A stretch of 64,000 nt of DNA from Toxoplasma gondii ME49 (Eukaryota > Apicomplexa > Conoidasida > Eucoccidiorida > Sarcocystidae). Both the position numbers and the translations under genes were made by a program. The DNA is taken from NCBI RefSeq assembly GCF_000006565.2, contig NC_031474.1:682001-746000 (forward strand), in the 5' to 3' direction. The notes below the pieces were generated by a model. That model was not told the origin of the DNA. It saw only the letters and a list, made by a program, of their open reading frames with translations, and ran no database searches. Positions 45,831-57,354 of the stretch are shown in pieces (position 1 is the stretch's first letter; each line of letters starts with the position of its first letter).

Positions 45831-48825
45831 CTTGTAGTTCTTTTCCCACTATTGGAGCGTCCGTGTGTTTTCAGTGGTCACAGTCCAGCCACACGTGCAT
45901 AGATAAAGAAGCCCGGCAGAACTACATGGGCTGGGGCAATAGACGGACAAACACGCTGGAGATGAGGAATCCTTAACTGGGAAGAAAGCAGGAATCAAAA
46001 TGGAAATCCGTGTGTCGTCGCCGTGCTCCTCAGAGTTGACAAGCACGCGTTTTCCTGAGACTCACAGAACCACGTCGAGTGTTGCTCGACAGTGGACTAG
46101 GTAAAGGGCACCGAACAGAACCATTCACCCCCTCATGTTTCTGACTTTAAGATGTTACACCCCCTTGAAACCCGTAACACTAGTGCAAATGCGAAAAGGA
46201 AGCAAAGAACTTTTGTTCCATGCACAACGACGGACGTTTGCAGTTTTCGTCACTGCCCCAACGGCAACGGGGCTTGTCCGCATGCATGCAGTGTGCCAGT
46301 CTAGTAGGGCGAGATCTAGTTCAGTACTACACAGTGAGACATATCGTTCACAGGGGTTCAGAGCGCCAAGCGTTTTGCTCACTGGGTTTGCATTTTTAAG
46401 TGCCTAGACTTCCGGACTCCGCTGTGAGTTTTACCTAGCAAGATGATGGCTTATAGTCTAAAATAGATAGCTGAGCATTCGACACACTCCACACATGTAC
46501 AGCCAACTACATAAACGAGGCCTGTGGTGGCGCCTACCAGTACTACGGGCCATCGCAGACCATCGAGGACAGGAGCTTAAAAAAAATCCACACATTCGTC
46601 ATTCCGAAGACATGCGCGGCACTGCTATAGGAAACAGGCATAGTCAAGACAAACAAATCAGCTATTTTTGATCTTGAAAGCCGGTCACACCTGAAAAGAA
46701 AGTCAACACGGTTTACGGGTAGCTGATACTTGTAGTCGAGCATTGCGTTGAGTGGCTCTTCACATACTGAAAACATGTGACGCCAGAAACAACATTATAT
46801 TTCTTCCTCAGTAATGGGTTTAGCGTTTGCTGTCTCCAGTGCGGCTTACAATTGTTATCCCCGGCTTTCTTGTCTGTGCATTTGTTTCAGTTCCCCTGAT
46901 GAGTCCTTCCGGGAGAGATAAGCCACAGACGAAGCCAGGAAGAGCGAGGCGGATCTTCCACCGTTGCTCGAGGCAAGCGATTCCTATCCTCCAGCATCCA
47001 ACGTACAGAAGGTGCTGAGAGTGATGAAGAACCGCAACCATTTCTGAGCCAGGCACAGTTTGATACTGCCTGGTCTTTCCAGTCTTGGGCGTGGAAGCCG
47101 CATGCTTGCATTGTGTTGCAAGATTGCCTTGGGTTACTTGTCTCTAAGCTTAGAAGTTCGTTTCTTTCTCAATGAACTATCTGTACTTGATCCGACGTAA
47201 TCATCAGCTGAGGCATGTCTTAGCTGCGTGTCGGTAAGACCAGAAGCGGGCATGTTTGCAGCTTTCTGACTTTTTCGCTGGGCATATTGTTGGAGTGGCT
47301 TCAGGCGGGGAACTTGTGTGCTTACGCATCCATGTGGTCGTCCCCACACCAAAGTAGGGAAAAACGTTTGAACGCAAACGTCCTATACTAGAAGGCTGGA
47401 TCGGCAAAACGAGAATTCATATCTAAGTGAATGGAGCCTACACGGTTTTGGCCGAAAAACTTTGGTCTGAGAAGTGACAGCCACCGGAGTTCTCTCAATG
47501 CGCGCCCTTTCACGCAACTCTGTTCACCTGCTAATAACAGGTCTAGGTGAGGAAGAAGCTTTTCAAAACGCAGCTGTCGCCCTTGTTCAGAAGGGCAGGG
47601 AACGGTAGTTTCTTTTCTCTTCGATAAGAACCGCCCGAAGCTCTGTCACAACTTGTCGCGCGTACAAAACCGGCTGCGAGGAATTGCAGAGAACTTCCCA
47701 GAAAAAACTGGTTTCATTACGAACATATCGAAAAGAAAATGACTACACAGTGAGAGGCACGCAAGAATTCAAGCAGACTGAGAGTGAGAGATACGAGAAC
47801 TTCGATCTCTCTCGGAAATCTATCTGGACTTCTGGAAAGGGTGTCTCCAACGAAGAAATGGAGCAAGAACTCCACAAAGAAGTACCACAGTGAGACAGCA
47901 CTAAACTGCACTGGACGGCAAGCTGCTGCAAAGGACTGCGAGAAACAGAACAGGCAATCTTGAGCATCATTTGGAGGATGAGGCACTCGCGGAAACTCAG
48001 AAAAAGACATGCACTAAAAAAGACGCATCAAAAGCTGTGGTGCGGCAAGACCTGCACCCCCCCCCCAACTGTCATCTCCTATCTGCCCCAAATAACATAT
48101 GCGATATACCCTCGTTTCTCCAGTCTGTCTTCTTTGTGAAGCCACACTTTTCTGTGGCCTTTTCTCCTTGGTCTCCAGTTCGATTTATCTCCTTCACCCC
48201 TTCCCCTGTCTATCGCTCTAACCCCCGTTGCCATCCAAGTCCGCGGCACTCGCCGCCCTTCTCTCCTCTTCGCTCTTCTCTGACTTCCAAAATCACTTGG
48301 CAATCACGTATGCGTACATGAAGTTTGCATCGGGAAGCTGCACGAAAACAATCACGACAGGGAAACACATCGAAAGCCATGACTCCAGGAACAATGAAGA
48401 CCATCACGCACATCCCCAGTCGCCTCTGCGTCCTATACACAGGTCCCAGTCCCGGTCCGCTTCCCGTACAGTACGACACAGAACACTCGAAAAAACTTTC
48501 TCTCTTGATGTGTATCGGCATGTTTTCGAATCTCGTTGCGGCTGCAGCAGCAGTTTGTAAAAACGTATCCCTGTTGTCTATTTCCCTTCCTCTCTGCGCC
48601 ACTCCTAGAGGCTCCGAAACTTGGAGTGCCTGCATATGTCACTTGACCGCTGCCTCTACGAGAGTCAGGCCCTCGTCTCCGCCGGCTGAAGTACGCCCCC
48701 ATCGACACTTGTGGACCACGCAACGAAAAACAAGAAATGACTGTCCGCGGAAATCCGATGAGCTTCAGCGACTCTGTCTAGCAATTCCGTGATAACTTAG
48801 CACTCAGACATGCTGCGCCACTTAC
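45831..48825. other. Intergenic; unplaced last exon of the Spen-like gene probably near 48430-48720
   Basis: No confident gene is visible from 45831 to about 48000. A GCATGCATGCA element lies at 46280-46290; TGCATGC is a known enriched promoter motif in Toxoplasma, but one copy proves little. The region 48430-48720 has two possible acceptors for the last, short coding exon of the large leftward Spen-like gene. Confidence 0.35.
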
Positions 48826-51800
48826 ATCCAGCGGCTTGATGTATTTTGGGTTCGGCGGAACCATGTAGATCGCTTGGCTGGGGCTCTCGAGCAGGCCCAC
48901 TCTCTCCTTGTTTATGAAATAATCGCACAGTTCATCGTACTGGCGACTGTCTTGCCGCGTGTCTGCCCCCAGCTGCCAAATGGAATAACGCAGAGAGCCT
49001 TCGCCGGAGCTGTGCGGAGCCGAGCCACCCTGGCGACCTCTTCGAAGGTGCGTCTGCAAACGGTCCAGGTTCGCTCGCTGATTCACGTCCAGAACGCCTG
49101 GCCTGGTAAAAAAAATAGAAATGAAAAAGAGGACCGTCCCAAACAAGAAAAACAACGCGAGGACGCGCAGAGGACAGTGCCTGACCGAGGTACGACCGCA
49201 TTCTTGCATGAAAGATCATGCAAACAGACACAGACAGAAAGAAAACGTACCACGGCTCTCCAGATACCAGTACGTACACGTGAATCTATATATATATATA
49301 TATATACGTATATACATATACATTTATTCGTGCTCTAGTGTTGGTTCGACGGCTCCGTAGACTGGTGCGTTCCGGGGTTGCAGAATACGTAGAAACATCG
49401 AACAGACACGAAGCGCGACTGCGTTCGTCATCTTCTATCCTTTTGTTCAGTTCTGTCTGTTCATCTGTTCCGCCACCTTCGTGACAGAAAGCCAGCCGTG
49501 TGCACTGCAAGAACGCGAGGCCTTTCTCACGTGCCTTTCTTTTTTCTTACGGTCGAATGCTGGGGTCCCCGCGAACGAATTTGGCGGACATGTTGCAGAG
49601 CCGTTGACCCTGTTTAAGGACTCGACACACCATGAGGAGTTGTCCAGATTCTTCGTCCTCGCCGCCTGCCTCCCCGCGGTTCGTCCCCATCTTCCCCGCG
49701 GTCGGCCGCTCAGACTCGTCCTCATCCAGGCTTCCGCGGCTGCAGCTTCGCCGGGACTCCCCCCGCTGTCTGTTCATACTTCTTCTGCGGCCACCAGAGG
49801 CTTGTGGTGGAGAATGGCTGTCCGATTCGAACGAGCCCTGGAGGCCCGAAGCCGCGCGGATCAGCCCCTTGCCGCCTTCGCGCTCCTCCTCGTCCATCAG
49901 CTGCACCTTGTCTCCGAGCCGGTGTTCGTCGAGGCCGTAGCTCCGCCCGGGGTACGCCGAGAACGGCGGCGACCGCCGGCCCCGCCCAACCATCGGATCG
50001 GGCGACGGCCCCCGGGGGTTCCGATCGCTCCCCCGGTACCCGTACTCATCGTAGTATCTCCTTTGTCTCTTGTTAGGACCGAACGGAGACCGATCGCGCT
50101 CAGACCCCATGGCATGCGCCCCGCGGGGAGCGCCCAGCACTCCGCCGCGCATGCGAGGCATGTCTGGAAAAGAGCAGCAGTGGAAAAAACGACGACGACC
50201 GTGGACAAACAAAAGTTTCGAAAGCAGTGGAACACGGCAGGGGAAAGGAGGAGCGGGACAGTAAAGCCAAGAAGGAGCGCAGGCGCAACAAAAGGAAAAA
50301 GTCGGAAAGGAGAGAAGACGGTCTGGATGTCACAACAAGCATTTGGTGTCAGACGAATCACGGGACAGGAGCAGGAAAAGAGACCGAATCGAATGGAGAG
50401 CAAATGCGTCTCGAAACAACACAGAAACAAATGCCGTCAGAAGTGCAGAAAACAGGCGGTAAGCAAGCATGCAATGGCGGCTAGAACATGAAGGTCCAAA
50501 ACAAGAGGACAGAGAAGAGAAGCCTGCTGCCTGAAGACGCCATGGACATGGGTTTCTCACTAGCTACCGTCTACCACAAATGCATGTATTGGACGGGGGA
50601 GACCCAGGGAAACGTTTGCACGTTTGCATGCACTTGCAGTGGAGCTTCGAGCGATTTATGTGATTTCTCCCTGTTCGAAAGAATAGGCCCTTACCTGGCA
50701 TGCTGCCCATCATTCCGTAGCCTGCATCGCCACCAGGTCCCATCCGTCGGCCTTGCATAGAGTGATGGTGATAGACTGAGTCAGCGCCTACTCCCCTGGA
50801 GTCGAAAGCCCCCGCTCCTCGTCTGTCTCCCATGTCTCCTCGCCCTAAGAGGCCTTCGTCAAACCGATTCGATGGGTAGTACACTGCTCTCTCGCCCATG
50901 TCACTTCCTCGGCTTCGACTGCGACTGCGGCTGCTCATGGCCGTTTCTCCGCCTCGCGAGTATCTGTTTCGTCCCCGTTTGTCTCGGCCCCGTCCGCGAT
51001 CCCCGTCACCGTCGGGTCCGCCGCCGCCTGGGTAGTGGGGTAGATCGAGGAGAGAAGAGCCTGGTCCTCTGTCTCTCTCTCTTCCTCTGTCCCTGGAGTT
51101 TCTTCTCTCTCGTCCATGGAGACTCGTAGCATCCTCCGCCTCGCCGTTCATGTAGCCGCCCACCGCTCTTCCTAGTCGGCCCTCCAGTGGGTAAACTCTG
51201 CCTCGAGCCCCCCCGCGGCGGCCGTCGTCTGCGTCTCCTAAATGAGGCCTGCCTGTTCCGCGTTCTTCATTGCTACCGTCGCGATGTGACGAACGCGGAC
51301 CCTCAGTACTCCGCTCGTGCGAGCGTCTTCTTCTTCCGTCTGGAACCCCGTCGGCGGGACCCGCACCAGCGCCCTGCCTCTCTCGATCTCGATCGTCGGC
51401 CTGTCCCGGAGAAGGCATGCTGGGGTCTCCAAGCTTGCTTCCAGGCTCCCGCAAGGGCCGGGCTGCATGCGTGCCCGACGCAGACGGACCGTCTGCCTTC
51501 GAAAACAACTCTGCCTTCAGTCGTTCCTTTGCGAGGTCCAGGATCATGGAATCGAGCAGACTTGGGTCTCCGCGAAGCAGGTCCATAAGCGGGTCGGAAG
51601 AAGACCCGTCTGCCTTCCGTCCTGTCGTGTGGGGCTGCACCCCGCTGTTCGTCCCTTCCTCGTCTTGTCCGCGACCGAAGCCACCGCTGCCAACGGAGGC
51701 CGCCGCCCTCTCGCGCAGCCGCTCGCGGATGAGGCCGAGCAACGAGTCTTCTTTGTCTTTGTCGCCTCGTCTCTCATCCTTCCGGTGCCTGCGCCCGCGA

Positions 51801-54800
51801 TCGCCCGAGTTTCTTCGTCGCTTTCCGTGGCCGGACTCCTCGGTTCGGTCGCCATCCTCCTGATCGCTCTCGCTGCTGCTGCCGTCCTCGTTGCCAAGCC
51901 CTCGGTCCTTTCTCCTTCTCTGTCTCCCTCGCCCCAGGTGACCCTCCGGCCCTGCTTCCCCGGGGGGCGCGTGACCTGCGCCCGAGAGGTTCCCTTGAAA
52001 GGCGAGGCCCCTACCCCCGCGCCCGCGCCCCCCGCGGTTCCCAGGGCCCAGCGTCGCCACGCCAGGCCCCTCCAACAGCATGCCTCCACCTTTCGCGTCT
52101 TTCCTCAAATGCCCCGAAGCCGCCATTCCCTCTGCATGCGGCCACACGCCTCCAAAGTGGAGAGACGCACCTGCACCATGTGGACCCACTGCCCCGCCAG
52201 GAGCCAACACACCCGGCCCTGCGTTCGCAGGCATGTTGTACGGAGACCCGGGGGGCGGAGGGAGCGGGTGCCGCGAAGGTGGAAAAGGCGCGTTTCCAGA
52301 GAAGCCCTCGCCCTGCTGGCTTCCCTGAAGCCCTGCATTTGCGCCTGGGCGCTTCGAACCCTGGGGCGCAGACCCACCGCCCCACGGGCAGCCTGGGGGC
52401 GGCGGAATGGACCCAGGCCCGTTGGGGCCACCCGCCGACGGGCCAGGCGGCCCCGGGGGCCCGTCCATCGACCTGAGGCCTTGGAACTGCTGGCCTCTGC
52501 AGGCCACGGGTCCCCCTCCGCCAGACGCCGGCGAAGGCGGCGGGACGCCCCCTTGGCTCATTCCCCCAGTGTGGCGCTGCCCCGTGGAGGGATTGAGGTG
52601 GCGCGGGTCTCCAGAGGGCCCTGCGGGTGCGAAGGCGGCGCTGCCGCTTCCCGCTGCAGTGGCCGCCTGCCCTCGACGCGAGGATCCGGTGCGGAAGCGA
52701 GACGAGGCCGACGGACTGCGAGAGCGAGCGTGACGGTTTCTGCGGTTCGCCACCGCTGCTTGGGCTCCAGAGCCGTCGCCTCCCGTCGACGCATGCGACG
52801 CATTCGGGTCGAGTGGAGAGAAATCCACGTTCAGGTAAATTTCCCGCCTGGAAACAAACGAAAAAGAGAGAGAGAGTACGCACTCGTGGAAACGCTGAGA
52901 CACCTGAGAGTTCAGAAAAGCCGCTGCGGCAGATTGTTGGATAGACGGCCCCGAGCAACAGTGGAGACAAAAATTCAGACTCTTGGCAAGGGTTTACGAG
53001 ACGAAACACCCTGACTGCTCGAGCACGGACTAGCACGAAAGGAAACACCGAAGAAGCGGGAAGGAGTCGCCAGCCATAGAATGCATCCTGCCCATGAGAG
53101 AACTGATCTCTTTATGTCAACTTCTCCGCTCCTTGCCTCCTTTGTTTCGTTCCCTCGCCACTTTGGTGTCCTTGGTTCGCTCTCATTCGATCTGCGACGC
53201 GTCTTGTGGCCCCCTCACCCCGCCTGTGTGGGCTCCCTCTCCCGACTGTCTCCCTCAGCCCTTCCTCGCCCTTCTGTCCCCTTCGCGTGCCTCACCCCAC
53301 AAGGAGACCGTAAAGGTGGTTGCGGGCTTTGACTGCGTCCCGCGTTCTTCGATAGTGGACAAAGCCACACGTCTTCTCCGCCAGCAGGCGGAAACGGACG
53401 ACTTCCCCAAAGTGCTCGAACAGGCTCCTCAGGCGATCTTGTTCAGGCTTCTTGCACATGAACTCTGCAGAATAGAGAGACAACGAAGCGATGAAGCTGT
53501 GAGACGCCCTGCGCAGGGAGGCGCGGAGAGCCAAGAAATGGGTCATAAGACCTTCCCGGAAAGAGGGCCAGGACGAAAAACTCGAAAACGGTGTCAAACA
53601 GGCTTGTGTGGGATTTCCAACACAAGGAGACAGTCGCGGAAATGCACAGGAGCCAATGAATCTACGCAAACACGTAACGTCCTGTACGTACAGACGGTCA
53701 GGGTTACACTGTCTGCCCTGGTTGTGTTCGACTCTTTTTGTGGACCTTTGCAGCAAACGAGCAACTACGGCTACACCGCTTCGTCGACGTCCCCGGACGC
53801 TAACGCGTTTTGCTATCACAACAAGGAACCTACCTCGGACATTGCCTAGCCAGAGAACGCTGTTCGGTTTGCGTGGGCCAGCCGGTTCGATCTCGATCCC
53901 GATCTCATTCACTTCCAGTTTCTTCTGTGCAGCCATGCATGCCTTCTTTGTCCTGTACGTGATGTGAGCGACGACTTCAGGTCCTGCCGCCGCGGGGCCG
54001 GTAGCTTCCTTGACTTCTGTCTCCAGCTGAAGCTTCTCGTCTTTTTCTTCCTTTACGGCTGCCACCAAGGCATCCGCAGTCCCGTCGCCTTCGTCCTTTA
54101 TTTCCTTCTTGACTTCGTCCGTCTCTCTCTTCTCGACGCCCGTCTCCATCTCCGTTTCCAAACCGGTGGGGAGAGACTCGTCTTCTTCCCCCGCGGATCC
54201 TGCTGTGTCTGCAGCGCCCCCGCTCAACGTAGCAAGGTCACCTTCCTGGGGTTCACTCCCGTCGCCTGCAACCTCGGGCTCACTGCTGTCCCGATCCAGA
54301 CTCGCGTCTCCACCCTGGAACTTGTCTTCGGCAACTTTCTGTCCTTTCTCCTCTCCGTCCTTGTCCTCGCCGTCCCTCTCGTGGCTCTCCTCGTCTCCAA
54401 GGTGTTCCGCGTGCTCTTCTTCCGGCTTCTCCAGATCCTCTTCCTGCTCCCTGTCTTCGTCTTCCTGCTCTCCGTCCTCGTCGTCCTGCTCTCTGTCATC
54501 ATCTTCCTGCTCTCTGCCCTCGTCGCCTTCCTCACCGTCTTGACCCTCGCCGGAATGCATGTCAGCTTCTTCCTCTGGCACCCCGCTCTCCTCGGCCGCT
54601 TCAGAGTGCGGCGTGGTGGCGCCTTCGTCTTCCACGCCTCCTCGCTCTTCACTCTCACCCTCGCCCTTCTCGTGTTCGCCCTCCAGGCGAAGGTCTCCGT
54701 CCCTGTCGCCCCCGTCCGAGGCTTCCCGGCTCTGGGCGCAGAGCGCCGAGGCTCGACTCTCTTCTTCGTTCTCCGTAGCTCTGGGTAGGGGAGGGATGAA

Positions 54801-57354
54801 CTCCAAATCAAAGTCGGACTCGCCCGTGGTCGTCTGAAGCCAGGCCGTCATCGCCTCCATGCTCAACAGTGACTGCGGAATGTTGCTCAGCAACAAATAC
54901 CTGATGAAAGGCACGACCCATAAAAACGGAAGAATGCCTAGGTTTCACTACTGTACCATTTTCTGCTAGAAATACCGTTCCGGTGAGATTTGCATACATG
55001 GCGGCCACCAGAGACCAAAGCGCCTACACAAACCGGAGAATGAGGTCGTTCTCCCCATGTTCAAAACAGGCAGGCATGTGCCTGAAAGGGCCGGCAACGC
55101 GAGAAGAGAGGAAAACGAGAGGTGACATGCGAAAGGGAAAGTAAAAGACAAACTCACAACCGAAAGGGTCCTACTGTTCGAGAGACTCACCCCAACCCAC
55201 ACAACAGCAGAGCACGTCGTTCCTGCATATAATGCGACACAGCCGATGGCCCCGACAAACCACGGTCGAGTCTGTTAGATAAAAAGCTTTCCTTTTAATT
55301 TTGTGGCATTGCCCTTCCTCTTCGCGACCGCCTACATTTCGTCTTAATGGGAACAGGAACCATAAACTTGTTGATGAAAGCGGCTTGTCGCGTGTGTGAG
55401 CCAAAAAAGACTCCACGTCAGGCGACAAGCGCCCCGGAATCGAGCAGCGGCGGAAAGCTTACCGATTCGTATAGCCGAATTTCTTCCAGAGCTCTCTGTA
55501 GTCATTCATTTGCTCCTCAATCGTCATCTTCTCTCTCCAAAAAGAGACAGGGCGCTCGAGCCTCTGCTCTGCCGTCAGTCGCTCTCGAGAGCCAGCCACG
55601 CCGCCGACTCCCACCTTGCCAGTGGCGCCCGCGGCAAAGCGTCGCCCTCCGACCTTTCCTGTCTCTCTCGCCGCCTCGCCCTTCGTCTCCTCGCCAGCGT
55701 GCTCGCCCGTTGGCGGGCCTTCCTCTCGGGGTGTCAACCGCACTTTGGCGTCTCCTGTGCCCTGGCCTGCACCAACAGCGTCGACCTCTCGGCCTTGTAC
55801 GCCTGCGGCATCTGGCCGCGGACGCAAGACAGCCTTTCCGCCTCCTGGCCTCCCATCTGCGACTCCGCCAGGCCCGGGCTGCTGGGGGGGCGGCGGCGGA
55901 GGACAGCAAGGCCCACTCTGGCCCCCGCGGCCCATCATGGGAGCCGGAGGCGGGGGAGGCGGTGGCGGCCCGCCCAGTCCCATTGGCCCGCCGAAGCCCG
56001 CGCGAGGCAGCCCCAAGGGCCCACCGACGATGGGCGGCGGCAAAGGCCCGCCCATCGGCGGCCCCACAGGCCCCTGCGCCCCGCCGGGGCGCGGCGGGAA
56101 GGGCGGGGGAGGCCCTAGGGGCGAGCGAACGCCGGGACCGGCAGGCAGGCCCGCCACGCCCACGGGTGGAGGCCCGCCACCTGCCCCCGAGCCGGGGCCC
56201 ATGCAGCCGGCGACCGCCCCTCCCACGCCGGGGCCTTGAGCTCCAGTTCCCGGGCCAGAGGCTCCTGGGGCCGGCGGGGACTGGCGCCCGCGGAGGTTCT
56301 GGACGTTTCCGGCGTTCGCGCCCGCGGCGCCTTTACCGAGCTGTCTCTTTCCAGACGCGCCGTCGGGACTCAACAGGTTGTTGTCTCTGCGGTTCTGCGC
56401 ATTTCGAGAAGTGTCTCGAGCGAAGAGCACCTGAACCATGCACTTGCCGAAGACCTTTCCGTCGAAACTCTTTCTGACCGCAGCCGCGTCGTCCGCGCGT
56501 CTGAAGCGCACAAGCCAGCTAGCCCTTCGCCGGGAGGAGTCGCTCCCTTGGCCGGCGTCTGGTTGGCCACTCGCGAAGCGCGAGCTGACGACCTCCTCGA
56601 CTTCTCCGACGCGACTCAGTGCTTCCTGAAGAGCAATGTGGGTAAGGTTGGGGGGGAGATTGAGGAACTCGAGAGTCCGAGACCGAAACGAGGGGTTCTG
56701 CGGGGTCACCCGACAGAAGGGGACTTCGTCTTCGCTGATCTCGCCTTCTTCGTCGCTGTCGGGCTCACAGAGATTGGCGATCTCGGCGAGCGCCGCCGAG
56801 ACGCGCTCAGCAGAGACCACCGACCGCGGCGAGCTGGCCGACGAACGAGCGCGTCTCTTAGAGCCTCGCAGAAACCCACCGTCTCTGCCCTCGCCCGTGT
56901 CTGGGAGCGTCGACGAGGCCTCCTCCTGGGAGTGTGGCGGGGGCTCCGCGTCCCCGGAAGTGGACTCGGGGTCACCGTCGCCTCCGTCGAGCCCTGCGTC
57001 TTCCTGCGCGCCCTCCAGCTCTTCTTCGCCTCCCGACAAAGGTTGCGCGTCAAGAGAAAGCTCGCCTTCGTCCCGCGGCTCTTCGTTGCTGAAATCGAGT
57101 TTCTCCTCGTCTTCCGGGTCGGCAAAGTCCGCGTCACCACCTTCGTCGAGCACCTCTCCCTGATCTTGGCCCGGCGATAGCCGGCCCTCGTGAAGGCCTG
57201 TGCCGTACTCAACTTCTCTTTCTTCTTCCTCTCTGTCCTCCCCGCCTTCACTCTCAAGCACCGACGCATGCACCACAGCGCTCTCGAACTTGAGTTCTCC
57301 CGCTCCGCCGCACGGAGTCTCCCGTCCCTCCGGCGGCGCCTCTTCTTCCTCCAT
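48826..57354 (-). CDS. Spen/FPA-family RNA-binding protein: three RRMs and a SPOC domain (3' end unplaced)
   Basis: Six exons are placed on the minus strand: 57354-55463, 54900-53834, 53464-53296, 52847-50695, 50163-49551 and 49102-48826. All phases agree, giving 2057 codons up to a GTAAGT donor at 48825. One more short exon must follow. RRM1 (about 220-305) opens with TLEFLNLPPNL. A Pro/Gly-rich stretch (about 330-500) follows. RRM2 starts at 631 (YLLLSNIPQSLL) and resumes after an acidic insert at about 940 (VVAHITYRTKKACMAAQKKL). RRM3 (about 975-1060) has VLWLGNV, CGFVHYRR and GREIYLNVDFS. About 870 disordered residues rich in Gly, Pro, Arg and Ser follow. The SPOC domain (about 1935-2057) has LMVCRVLKQGQRLCN, VNQRANLDRL, YSIWQLGAD, YDELCDYFINKERVG and AIYMVPPNPKY. 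Three RRMs plus SPOC is the canonical Spen/RBM15/FPA layout. That family acts in transcript termination, m6A writing or repression by binding phosphorylated Pol II tails. Intron 5 carries a TA microsatellite. Confidence 0.9.
49287..49322. repeat. TA microsatellite in intron 5 of the Spen-like gene
   Basis: Alternating TA with one ACG interruption, lying between the two SPOC-coding exons. Confidence 0.85.
54437..54520 (-). repeat. Four copies of a 21-bp coding repeat inside the acidic insert
   Basis: Tandem 21-base units (consensus on + strand like TCCTGCTCTCCGTCCTCGTCG) encode, on the minus strand, four acidic heptads of the form REQEDDD, REQDDED, GEQEDED, REQEEDL. They are part of exon 2 of the Spen-like gene. 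A pure in-frame expansion such as this suggests replication slippage and possible length variation between strains. Confidence 0.85.

Noticed and set aside
51317..53014. 565-codon + frame opposite the Spen-like gene
   Set aside because: It mirrors the Gly/Pro/Arg-rich exon 4 of the Spen-like gene. It is low-complexity Arg/Pro-rich text with no homology or splice support.
53964..54788. 274-codon hydrophobic + frame that looks like a membrane protein
   Set aside because: It is the reverse of GAG/GAC-rich acidic codons (CTC/GTC read as Leu/Val). The hydrophobic pattern follows from the acidic insert on the other strand.
55347..56477. 376-codon Arg/Pro-rich + frame
   Set aside because: Antisense to exon 1 of the Spen-like gene, whose RRM1 and downstream phase are convincing.
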